Shown one piece after another: positions 14,501 to 27,600 of a DNA stretch of 64,000 nucleotides. The translations under genes and the position numbers were made by a program. Source of the DNA: Aristolochia californica. Taxonomy: Eukaryota > Streptophyta > Magnoliopsida > Piperales > Aristolochiaceae. The DNA lies in assembly GCA_029961685.1 (NCBI GenBank), contig JARWKL010000006.1, positions 11,662,748 through 11,726,747 of the forward strand, in the 5' to 3' direction. Every line of letters starts with the position of its first letter. The stretch's first letter is position 1. The notes under the pieces were generated by a model. The model saw nothing but the letters and a program-made list of their open reading frames with translations. It ran no database searches and was not told the origin of the DNA.

Positions 14501-17500
14501 ACATGTTTCAAGCCTGCATATCCTTTTTTAAGACATATGTAGAAATCTCTTTCTTAAAAAATTTCAAGCTATTAGGGTTGAACTAGTGGAACTTCCCTAA
14601 CTTGGACAACAAAACTTTTGTGTTCATCTGTGGTATTTGAATAAATTTTCTTTACTTACATTTGTTATTGTTTTAAACTTTTTCCATACATAAACTCTAA
14701 AATTTTCATTTTGTTGTGATCTATTTGTGTTTTCATCTCTTTTCTTGTTTACCAAATGAACGGGAAGTGGAAACTCAATTTTTGATTTAAGCAAAAAGTA
14801 TACATCTAAAATGAAAATGCACAATGAACAATTGTAGAGGGAGATAATTCCAAAAAGTGTCTGTAATTTTTAGGCATTGTAAACTCTTTTTCGTTTTTAT
14901 ATATTAGGTTTTGCAATCATCGGGAAATGGTGGAGCGGAGGATTTTTAAATTGAGTGTTGACTCCCAGTCCATTAGTCTTTTCTTACAAAAATATAGCCC
15001 GTTACGCATGATAAATCACTTTAAAAATGTCTATGTTTGTTAGGTCAGCTTTTTGTAAGTGGGCAAAATAATGGTTTGTTTGACTTAGGTAAATATCCAC
15101 CGCATGTTCACTTGAGAATTTAATAAGCGTTTGTTATTCTCGTTAAAAGGTTTCGATCCATAGGTCATTTGCATCTTTAACATGTTTCAAGCATGCACAT
15201 CCATTTTTAAAACATGTGTAGAAATCTCTTTGTGATAAAATTCCAAGTCATTAGGGTTGAACTAGTGGAATTCCAAAACTTGGATTAAAAAAATTTTGCG
15301 TTCATTTGTTGTGTGTGATTAAATTTTATTTACTTACATTTTTTATTTTTTTAAACTTTTTCCATACATAAACTTTAAAATTTTCATTTTGTTGTGATCT
15401 ATTTGTGTTTTCAACTATTTTCTTGTTTATGAGATGAAGGGGAAGTGGAAACTCAAGTTTTGATTTAAGAAAAAAGTATACATATAAAATGGAACTGCCC
15501 AATGAACAAATGTAGAGGGACATAATTCCAAAAAGTGTCTATAACTTTTAGGGATTGTAAAATCTTTTTATTTATTTATTAGGTTTTGCAATCGTTGGGA
15601 TGCGTGAGATTGTTAGGTCTACTTTTTGTAAATGGGCAAAATAATGGCTTGTTTCACTCGGGTAAATATCCCACTGCACATTCACTTGAGAATTTAATGA
15701 GTGTTTATTATTCTGTTTAAAAGGTTTGGATTCAATGATCATTTGCATCTTTAACATGTTTCAAGCATGCATATCCTTTTTTAAGACATATGTAGAAATC
15801 TCTTTCTTACAAAATTCCAAGCTATTAGGGTTGAACTAGTGGAATTTACCAAACTTGGATAACTATATTTTTGTCTTCATTTGTGGTCTGTGAATAAATT
15901 TTTTTCACTTAAATTTGTTATTGTTTTAAACTTTTTTCTTACATAAACTCTAAAATTTTCTTTTTGTTATGATCTATGTGTTTTAATGTCTTTTCTTTTT
16001 TACGATATGAAGGGGAAGTGGAAACTCATGTTTTTCATTTAAGAAAAAAGTATACATCTAAAATGAAAATGCACAATGCACAAATGTAGAGGGAGATAAT
16101 TCCAAAACGTTTTTGTAACTTTTATGGATTGTAAACTCTTTTTAGTTTTTATATAGAAGGTTTTGTGATGGTCGAGAAAAGCAGGATTCTTAAACAGAGT
16201 GTTCACTCCCAATCCTTAAGTCATTTCTTACAAAAATATAGTTCCTTACACACGATAAATCGCTTAAGTGGGCACGATAAATCATCTATGATTGTTAGGT
16301 CAGCATTTTATAAGTGGGCAAAATAATGGTTTGTTTGACTCGGATAAATATTCCACCGCACGTTCACTTGAGAATTTAATGAGTGTTAGTTATTTTGTTA
16401 AAAAGGTTTGGATCCATTGGTCATTTCCATCATTAACATGTTTCAAGCATGCATATATATTTTTAAAACATGTGTAGAAATCTCTTTCTTAAAAAAATTG
16501 AAGCAATTAGGGTTGAACTAGTGGAATTTCCCAAAGGTGGATAACAAAACTTTTGTGTTCATTTGGGGTGTGTAAATAACTTTTCTTTAATTACATTTTT
16601 TATTTTTTTAACTTTTTACATACATAAACTCTAAAATTTTCATTTTGTTGTGATCGATTTGCGTTTTCATATCTTTTCTTTTTTACAAGACGAAGGGGAA
16701 CTGGAAACTCAAGTTTTGATTTAAGAAAAAAGTATACATCTAAAATGAAAATGCACAATGCACAAATGTTGAGTAAGATAATTCAAAAAAGTGACTGTAA
16801 TTTTTAGGGAATATAAACTCTTTTTAGTTTTTATATTTTAGGGTTTGCAATCATCGGGATATGGCGGAGTGGGTGATTTCAAAATTGAGTGTTGACCCCC
16901 AATCCATAAGTGATTTCTTACAAAAATATAGCCCGTTACGCATGATGAATCAATTTAAAAATATCTATGATTGTTAAGTCAGCTTTTTGTAAGTGGGCTA
17001 AATAATAGTTTTTTTGATTCAGGTAAATATCCACCACACGTTCACTAGAGAATTGAATGAGCTTTTGTTATTCTCTATAAAAGGTTTCGATCCATAGGTC
17101 ATTTGCATCTTTAACATGTTTCTAGCATGCATATCAATTTTTAAAACATGTGTTGAAATCACTTTGTGATAAAATTCCAATCTATTAGGGTTGAACTAGT
17201 GGAATTCCCAAAGTTGGATACCAAAACTTTTGTGTTCATTTGTGGTGTGTGAATAAATTTTCTTTATTTACATTTGTTATTTTTTTAAACTTTTTCCAAA
17301 CTTAAGCTCTAAAATTGTTATTTTGTTGTGATCTATTTCGGTTTTTATCTCTTTTCTTGTGTACGAGATGAAGGGGAAGTGGAAACTCAAGTTTGAATTT
17401 AAGAAAAAATTATACAATTAAAATGGAAAAGCACAATGCATAAATGTTGAGGGTGATAATTCCAAAAAGTATTTCTAATTTTTAGGGATAGTAAACTCTT

Positions 17501-18560
17501 TTTAGTTTTTATATATTGGGTTTTGCAATCATTGGGAGGTGGGGGATTTTTAAACTAAGTGTTGACTCAGAAGCCATAAGTCATTTCTTACAAAAATATA
17601 GCCCATTACATATGATAAATTGGTCAACAATCATCTACGATTGTTAGGTCAGGATTTTGTTTGTTGGTAAAATTATGGCTTGTTGGACTCGGGTAAATAT
17701 GCCACCGCACGTTCACTTCAAATTTAATGAGTGTTTGTTATTCTCTTTAAAAGGTTTAGATCAATTGGTCATTTGCATCTTTAACATGTTTCAAACATGC
17801 CTATCCATTTTTAAAACATGTGAAGAAATCTTTTTCTTATAAAATTCCAAGCTATTAGGGTTGAACTAGTGCAATTTCCCAAACTTGGATAACAAAATTT
17901 TGTTTTCATTTGTGGTGTGTGAATAAATTTTCTTTACTTACATTTTTTATTGTTTTAAACTTTTTCCATACATAAACTTTAAAACTTTCATTTTGTTGTG
18001 ATCTATTTGCGTTTTCATCTCTTTCTTGTTTACGAGTTGAAGGGGAAGAGAAAACTCAAGTTTTGATTTAAGAAAAAAGTATACATATAAAATGGAAATG
18101 CACAATGAACAAATATAGAGGGAGATAATTCCAAAAAGTTTCTACAAATTTTAGGGATTGTCAAATCTTTTTAGGTTTTATTTATTAGGTTTTGCAAGCG
18201 TCGGGAGGCGGGGGATTTTTAAACTGAGTGTTGACTCCCAATCCATAAGTCATTTCTTAAAAAAAATATAGCCCGTTACGCATGATAAATCGCTTTAGAA
18301 TCAACTATGATTGTTAAGTCAGCTTTATTTAAGTGGGCAAAATAATAGCTTGTTTGACTCGGGTAAATATCCCACCGCATGTTCACTAAAGAATTTAATG
18401 TCTATTTGTTATTCTCTTTAAAAGTTTTGGATCCATAGGTCATTTGCATCATTTACATGTTTCAAGCATTTATATCCATTTTTAAAACATGTGTAGAAAT
18501 CTATTTCTTATAAAATTCGAAGCTATTAGGGTTGAACTAGTGGAATTTCCCAAACTTGGA
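11560..18560. repeat. Higher-order block repeating at ~4.5 kb
   Basis: Ordered private variants recur about 4.5 kb apart, close to seven monomers. The rare reading TATATAG-AGG near 11,645 returns near 16,149. AGAGTGTTCACT with CCTTAAG near 11,695 returns near 16,197. An AAATGGCGGAG-type core near 12,305 returns near 16,860. GGTCAGGATTTTGTT near 13,095 returns near 17,648. Because several independent variants keep the same order and spacing, a block duplication is more likely than chance sharing. The copies have since diverged by substitutions and indels. Confidence 0.5.
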
Positions 18561-21500
18561 TAACAAAACTTTCGTGTTCATATGTGGTGTGTGAATAAAT
18601 TTTATTTACATACATTTTTTATTGTTTTAAACTTCTTCCGTACATTAACTCTAAGTTTTTTATTTTTCTTGTGATTTATTTGCGTTTTTTTCTTTTTTCA
18701 TGTTTACGAGATGAAGGGGATGTGGAAACTTAAGTTTTTGTTTAAAAAAATAGAGTAGATCTAAAATAGAAATTCACAATGCACAAATGTAGTGGGAGAT
18801 AATTCCAAAAATTAAACGTAACTTTTAGGGGTTGTAAACGATTTTTAGTTTTTATATATTAGGTTTTGTAATCGTAGGGAAAAAGGGGATTTTTAAACTG
18901 AGTGTTGACTCCCAATTACTAAGTCTTTTCTTAAAAAACTATAGCCCGTTATGGAAGATAAATCGCTTAACAATCATCTATGATAGTTTGGTCAACTTTT
19001 TATAAATGGACAAAATAATGGCTTGTTTGACTCGGGTAAATATCCCACCGCACGTTCACTTGAGAATTTAATGAAAGAGTGTTTGTTATTCTATTTAAAA
19101 GGTTTGGATCCATAGGTGATTTTCATCTTTAACATGTTTCAAGCATGCATATCCATTTTTAAAACATCTGTCTTTCTTACTAAATTTCAAGCTATTAGGG
19201 TTGAACTAGTGGAATTTCCCAAACTTGGGTAACAAAACTTTTGTTTTTATTTGTGGTGTGTGAATAAATTTTCTTTAATTGTTTTTAACTTTTTCCATAC
19301 ATAAACTTTAAAATTTTCATTTTTTGTGATCTATTTGCCTTTTCATCACTTTTCTCATTTACGAGATGAAGGGGAAGTGAAAACTCAAGTTTTGATTTAA
19401 GAAAAAAGTATACATCTAAAATGGAAATGCAAAATGGAAAAATGTTAAGGGTGTTAATTCCAAAAAGTGTTTGTAATTTTTAGGGATTGGAAACTCTTTT
19501 TAGTTTTTATATATTAGGTTTTGCAATTGTCGGGAGGCGGGGGATTTTTAAACTGAGTGTTGACTCCCAATCCATAAGTTAATTCTTACAAAAATATACC
19601 CCATTGCGCTAGATAAATCGCTTTAGAATGATCTATGATTGTTAGATCAGTTGTTTGTAAGTGGGCAAAATAATGGCTTGTTTGACTAGAGTAAATATCC
19701 CACCGCACTTTCACTTGAGAATTTAATGAGCGGTTGTTATTCTCTTTAAAAGGTTTGGATCCATAGAAAATTTGCATATTTAACATGTTTCAGGCATGCA
19801 TATCCATTTGCATGTTATAAAATTCCAAGCTATCAGGGTTCAACTTGTAGAATTTCCCAAACTTGGATAACAAAACTTTTGTGTTCATTTGTGGTGTGTG
19901 AATGAATTTTATTTACTTACAGTTGTTATTGTTTTAAACTTTTCCATACATAAACACTAAAATTTTCTTTTTGCGTTTTCATTTCTTTTCTTGTTGACGA
20001 GATGAAGGGGAAGGGCAAACTAAATTTTTGATTTAAAAAAAAATAAACATCTAAAGTTGAAATACACAATGCACAAATCAAGAGGGAAATAATTCCAAAA
20101 AGTGTCTATAATTTTTAGGGATTGGAAAATCTTTTTAGTTTTTATATATTAGGTTTTGTAATCATCAGGAAAAGGGGTTTTTAAACTGAGTGTTGACTCC
20201 CAAACCATAAGTCATTTCTTACAAAAGTATAGCAAGTCATGCATGATAAATCGCTCTAGAGTTATCTATGATTGTTAGTCAAATTTTTTTCAGTGGGCAA
20301 AATAAAGGCTTGTTTGACTCGCGTAAATATCCGACCGCACATTTACTTGAAAATTTAATGAGCATTTGTTATTCTCTTTTAAAGGTTTGGATCCATAAGT
20401 CATTTGTATCTTTAACATGTTTCAAGCATGCAAATCCATTTTTAAAACATGTGTAGAAATCTCTTTCTTATAAAATTCCAAGCTATTAGGGTTGAACTAG
20501 TGAAATTTCCTAATCTTGGATAAAAAAATTTTGCGCTCATTTGTGGTGTGTGAATAAATTTTCTTTCCTTACATTTGTTATTGTTTTAAACTTTTTCCAT
20601 ACATCAACTCTAAAATTTGCATTTTGTTGTGATCTATTTGCATATACATCTCTTTTCTTGTTTACAAGATGAAGGGGTAGCGAAAACTCAAGTTTTCATT
20701 TCAGAAAAAAGTTTACATCTAAAATGGAAATGCAGAATGCACAAATGTAGAGGGAGATAATTCAAAAAAGTGTCTATAATTTTTTGGGATTGTAAACTAT
20801 TTTTTGTTTTTATATATTAGTTTTTTGCAATCGTCAGGAGGAGGGGGATTTTTAAACTGAGTGTTGACTCCCAATCCATAAGTAATTTCCTAAAAAAATA
20901 TTGCCCATTACGCATGATAAATCGCTTTATAATCATCTATGATTGTTATGTGAGGTTTTTGTTAGTGGAAAAATATGGTTTGTTTGACTCACGTAAATAT
21001 CCCACCGCACGTTCACTTGAGAATTTAATGAGCGTTTGTTATTCTCTTTCATAGGTTTGGATCCATAGGTCATTTGTATCTTTATCATGTTTCAAGCACG
21101 CATATCCATTTTTAAAACATGTGTAGAAATGTCTTTGTTATAAAATTCCAAGATATTAGTGTTGAACTAGTGGAATTTCCCAAACATGGATAACAAAACT
21201 TTTGTGTTCATTTGTGGTTTGTGAATAAATTTTATTTACTCACATTTGTTATTATTTTAAACTTTTTCCATACATAAACTCTAAAATTTTCGTTTTGTTG
21301 TGATCTATTTGCGTTTTCTTCTCATTTTTTGTTTACGAGATGATGGGGAAGTGGAAACTCAACTTTTGATTTAAAAAAGAAGTATACATGTAAAATGAAA
21401 ATGCACAATGCACAAATGTAGAGCGAGATATTTCAAAAAACTGTCTGTAATTTTTATGGATTACAAACTCCATTTAGTTTTTATATATTACGTCTTGCAA

Positions 21501-24500
21501 TTGTCGGTTGGTGGGGGATTTTTTAACTGAGTGTTGACTCCCAATCCGTAAGTCATTTATTACAAAAATATAGCCCGTTAGGCATGATAAATCCTTATAA
21601 AATCTTCTATGATTGTTAGGTCACATTTTTTTAAGTGGGCAAAATAATGGCTTGTTTGGATCCATAGGTCGTTTTCATCTTTAACATGTTTCAAGCATGC
21701 ATATCCATTTTAAAACATGTGAAGAAATCTCTTTCTTATTAAATTCCAAGCTATGAGGGTTGAACTATTGGAATTTGCCAAACTTGGATAACAAAAAATT
21801 TGTGTTCATTTGTGGTGTGTAAATAAATTTTCTTTCATTACATTTGTTATTGTTTTAAACTTTTTCCATCCATGAACTTTAAAATTTGCATTTTGTGGTG
21901 ATCTATTTGCATTTTCAAATCTTTTGTTGTTTACCACATGAAGGGGAAGTGGAAACTCAAGTTTTGTTTTAAGAAAAAAGAATACATCTAAAATGGAAAT
22001 GCACAATGCACAAATGAAGAGGGAGATAATTCCAAAAAGTGTATGTAATTTTTAGTGTTTGTAAACTCTTTTTTAGTTTTTATTTATAAGAAACTCAATT
22101 TTTACACTGAGTGTTGACTCCCAATCCATAAGTCATTTCTTACAAACATATTGCCCGTTACGCATGATAAATCACTTTACAATCATCTTCGATTGTTAGG
22201 TCAGCTTTTTTAAAGTGGACAAAATAATGGCTTGTTTGACTAGGGTAAATATCCCAACGCACGTTCACTCAAGAATTTTATGAGCGTTTGTTAATCTCTT
22301 TAAAGGTTTGGATCCATTGGTCATTTGCATCTTTAACATATTTCAAGCATGCATATCCATTTTTAAAACATGTGTAGAAATCTCTTTCTTCTAAAATTTT
22401 AAGCTATTAGGGTTGAACTAGTGGAATTTCCTAAACTTGGATAAGAAAACTTTTGAGTTCATTTGTGGTGTGTGAAAATTTTATTTTCTTACATTTGTTA
22501 TTTTTTTAAACTTTTTCCATCATAAACTCTTATATTTTCCTTTTCTTGTGATCAATTTGCATTTTCATCTCTTTTCTTGTTTACGAGATGAGGGGAAGTG
22601 AAAATCAAATTTTTATTTAAGAAAAAAGTATACATCTAAAATGGAAATGCACATTGGACAAATTTAGAGGGTGATAATTCCAAAAAGTGTCAGTAATTTT
22701 TAGGGATTGGAAACTCCTTTCAGTTTATATATATTAGGTTTTGCAATCGTCGACAGGCGGAGGATTTTAAAACTGAGTGTTGACCCCAAATCTGTATGTC
22801 AATTCTCACAAAAATATAGCCTGTTACTCTTGATAAATCATTTACAATCATATATGATTGTTAGGTCAGCTTTTTTAAGTGGGCAAAATAATTTTTTGTT
22901 GGCCTCGGGTAAATATCACACCATTCGTTCACTTGATAGTTTAAAGAGAGTTTGTTATTCTCTATAAAAGTTTTGGATCAATAAGTCATTTGCATCATTA
23001 ACATGTTTCAAGTAGGCATATCCATTTTTAAAACATGTGTAGATATCTCTTTCTTTTAAAATTCCAAGCTCTTAGGGTTGCACAAGTAGAATTTCCCAAA
23101 CTTGGATAACAAAACTTTTGTCTTCATTTGTCACGTGTGAATAAATTTTCTTTACTTACATTTGTAATTATTTTTAAATTTTTCTGTACATAAACTCTAA
23201 AATTTTCATTTTTTCGTCATCAATTTGCGTTTTCATCTTTTTTCTTGTTAAAGAGATGAAGGAGAAGTGGAAACTCAAGTTTTGATTTAAGAAAAAAGTA
23301 TACATCTAAAATGGAAATGCACAATGCACAAATGTAGAGGGAGATAATTCCAAAAAGTGTTAGTAACTTTTAGTGATTGTAAACTCTTTTTAGTTTTAGG
23401 TTTTGCAATCATCGGGAAAAGGGGGATTTTTAAACTAAGTGTGGACACCAAATCTATAAGTCATTTCTTACAAAAATATAGCCTGTTACGCAAAAAAAAA
23501 AATCCCTTTACAATCATCTATGATTGTAAGGTCAGATTTTTGTAAGTGGGAAAAATAATGGCTTGTTTGACTCAGGTAAATATCCCACTGCACGTTCACT
23601 TGAGAATGTAATGACCATTTGATATTCTCTTTAAAAGGTTTGGATCCATAGGTCGTTTGCATCTTCAACATGTTTCGTGCATGCATGTCCATTTTTAAAT
23701 CATGAGTAGAAATCTCTTTCTTATAAAATTCCAAGTTTTTAGGGTTTAACTAGTGGCATTTCCCAAACATGGATAACAAAACTTTTGGGTTCATTTGTGG
23801 TGTGTGAATAAATTTTATTTTCTTACATTTATTGTTGTTTTAAAATTTTTCCATATAAGAACTCTAAAATTTTCATTTTGTTGTGATATATTTGCGTGTT
23901 CAACTTTTTTCTTGTTAACAAGATGAAGGAGAAGTGGAAACTCAAGTTTTGATTTAAGAAAAAAGTATGCATCTAAAATGAAAATGCACAATGCACAAAT
24001 GTAGAGGGAGATAATTCCAAAAGTGTCTGTAACTTTTAGGGATTGTAAACTCTTTTTCGGTTTTATATATTGTGTTTTTCAATCATTGGGAAAAGGGGGA
24101 TTTTTAAACTGAGTGCTGACACCCAATCCATAAGTCATTTCTTACAAAACTATAGCCCGTTACGCAAGAAATATCAAGATGATTGTAAGGTCAGCTTTTT
24201 TTAAGTGGGTAAAATAATGGCTTGTTTGACTCGGGTAAATATCCCACCGTACGTTCACTTGAGAATTTAATTAGCGTTTGTTATTCTCTTTAAAAGGTTT
24301 GGATCCATATGTCATTTACATCTTTAACATGTTTCAAGAATGCATATCCATTTTTAAAACATGTGTAGAAATCTCTTTGTTATAAAATTCCAAGCTATTA
24401 GGGTTGAACTAGTCGAATTTGTCAAACTTGGATAACGATACTTTTGTGTTCATATGTGGTGTTAGAATAAATTTTCTTTATTTACATTTGTAGTTTTAAA

Positions 24501-24699
24501 CTTTTTCCATTCATAAACTTTGAAATTTTCTTTTTGTTGTGATCTATTTGCGTTTTAATCTCTTTTGTTGTTTACGAGATGAAGCGAAAGTGGAAACACA
24601 AGTTTTGATGTAAGAAAAAAGTATAAGGCTAAAATTGAAATGCACTATGCACAAATATTGGGGTAGATAATTCCAAAAAGTGTGTAATTTTTAGGGATT

Positions 24700-27600
24700 G
24701 TTAACGTTTTTTAGTTTTTATATATTAGGTTTTGAAATCATCAGGAAAAGGGGGATTTTTAAATTGAGTGTTGACTCCAAATCCATAAGTCATTTCCTAC
24801 AAAAATATAGCCCGTTACGCTTGATAAATTGCATTAGTGTCTTCAATAATTGTTAGGTCAGCTTTTTGTATGTGGGCAAAATAATGGCTTGTTTGACTCG
24901 GGTAAATATCCCACCATGCGTTCACCTGAGAATTTAATGTGCATTTTTTATTCTCTTTAAAAGGTTTGGATCCATAGGTCATTTGCAAGTGTGCATATCC
25001 ATCTTTAAAACATGTGTAGCAATCTCTTTCTTATAAAATTCCATCCTATTAGAGTTGAATTAGTGGAATTTCCCAAACTTGGATAACAAAACTTTTGTGT
25101 TCATTTTTGTGTGTGAATAAATTTTATTTACTTACATTTTTTATTGTTTTAAACTTTTTCCATGCTTAAACTCTGAAATTTTCATTTTGTTGTGATATAT
25201 TTGCGTTTCCATGTCTTTTCTTTTTTACTAGAAGAAGGGGAAGTGGAAACTCAAGTTTTGATTTAAGAAAAAGGTATCCATCTAAAATTGAAATGCACAA
25301 TGCACAAATGAAGGGGGAGAAAATTCCAAAAAGTGTCTATAAGGTATAGGGATTATAAAGGGTTTTTAGTTTATATATATTAGGTTTTGAAATCGTCGGG
25401 AAAAAGAAGGATTTTTAAACTGAGTGTTGACTCCAAACCCGTACGCCATTTCTTACAAAAATATAGCCCGTTACGCATGATAAATCACTTTAGTTTCATC
25501 TATGATTGATAGGTCAGCTTTTTGTAAGTGGGCAAAATAACGGCTTGTTTAACTCGGGTAAATATCCCACCACACATTCACTTGAGAATTTAATGAGCAT
25601 TTGTTATTCTCGTTACAAGGTTTGGATCCATAGGTCATTTGCATCTTTAACATATTTCAAGCATGCATATCCATTTTTAAAACATGTGTAGAAATCTCTT
25701 TCTTATAAAATTCCAAGATATTAGGGTTGAACATGTGGAATTTCCCAAACTTGGATAACAAAACTTTTGTGTTCATTTGAGGTGTGCGAATAAATTTTCT
25801 TTACTTACATTTGTTATTTTTTAACCTTTTTCCAGACATAAACTCTAAAATTTTCAATTTGTTGTAACCTATTTGCATTTTCATCTCTTTTCTTGTTTAC
25901 GAGATGAAGGGGAAGTGAAAACTCATGTTTTGATTTAAGAAAAAAATATACATCTAAACTGGAAATGCACAATGGACAAATGTACAGGGAGATAATTCCA
26001 AAAAGTGTCAGTAATTTTTAGGAATTGGAAACTCTTTTCAGTTTATATATATTAGGTCTTGCAATCGTTAGGAGGCGGGGAATTTTTACACTGAGTGTTG
26101 ACTCCCAATCCATAAGTCATTTCTTAAAAAAATATAGCCCGTTACACATGATAAATGACTTTACAACCATCTATGATTTTTAGGTCAGCTTTTTGAAAGT
26201 GGGCAAAATAATCGCTTGTTTGACTCGGGTAAATATCCCACCGCACGTTCAATTAAGAATTGAATGAGCGTTTTTTATTCTCTTTAAAAATTTTGGATCT
26301 GTAGGTCCTTTGCATCGATAACATGTTTCAAGTGTGCATATCCATATTTAAAACATGTGTAGAAATCTCTTTCTTAGAAAATTCCAAGCTATTAAAGTTG
26401 AAATAGTGGAATTTCCAAAACTTGGATAACAAAACTTTTGTGTTCATTTTTCGTGTGTGAATAAATTTTCTTTACTTACATTTGTTATTGATTTAAAATT
26501 TTTCCATACATAAAATTTAAAATTGTCATTTTGTTGGGATCTATTTGTGTTTTCATCTCTTTTCTTTTTTACGAGATGAAGGGGAAGTGGAAACTCAAGC
26601 TTTGATTTAAGAAAAAAGTATACATCTAAAATTGAAATGCACAGTGCACAAATATAGGGGGAGATAATACCAAAACGTGTCTGTAGTTTATAGGGATTGT
26701 AAACAGTTTTTTGGTTTTATATATTAGGTGTTCAAATCATCGGGATAAGTGGGATTTTTAAACTAAGTGTTGACTCCAAATCCATAAGTCATTTCTTAAA
26801 AAACTATAGCCCATTACACATGATAAATCACATTAGTGTCCTCAATGATTGTTAGGTCAGCTTTTTGTAAGTTGGAAAAATAATGGAATGTTTGACTCGA
26901 GTAAATATCCCACCATGCGTTCACCTGAGAATTTAATGAGTGTTTGTTATTCTCTTTGAAAGGTTTGGATCCATAGGTCATTTGCATCTTTAACATGTTT
27001 CAAGTGTGCATATCCATCTTTAAAACATGTGTAGCAATCTCTTTCTTATAAAATTCCAAGCTATTAGAGTTGAACTAGTGAAATTTCCCGAACTTAGATA
27101 ACAAAACTTTTGTGTTCATTTTTCGTGTGTGAATAAATTTTCTTTACATTTATTTTTTATTGTTTAAAACTTTTTCCATACTTAAACTCTAAAATTTTCA
27201 TTTGGTTGTGATATATTTGTGTTTTCAACTCTCTTCTTGTTTACGAGATGCAGGGGAAGTGGAAACTCAAGTTTTGATTTAAGAAAAAAGAATACATCTA
27301 AAATCGAAATGCACAATGCACAAATGTAGGGGGAGCTAATTCCAAAAAGTGTCTGTAAGTTTTAAGGATTGTAGAGGCTTTTTAGTTTTATATATAATGT
27401 TTTGAAATCGTCCAAAAAAAAGGGGGATTTTTAAATTGAGTGTGGACTCCAAATCCATAAGTCATTTCTTACAAAAATATAGCCCATTACCCTTGAGAAA
27501 TCGCTTTAGTTTCATCTATGATTGATAGGTCAGCTTTTTTTAAATGGGCAAAATAATGGCTTGTTTGACTCGGGTTAATATCCCACCTCACGTTCACTTG

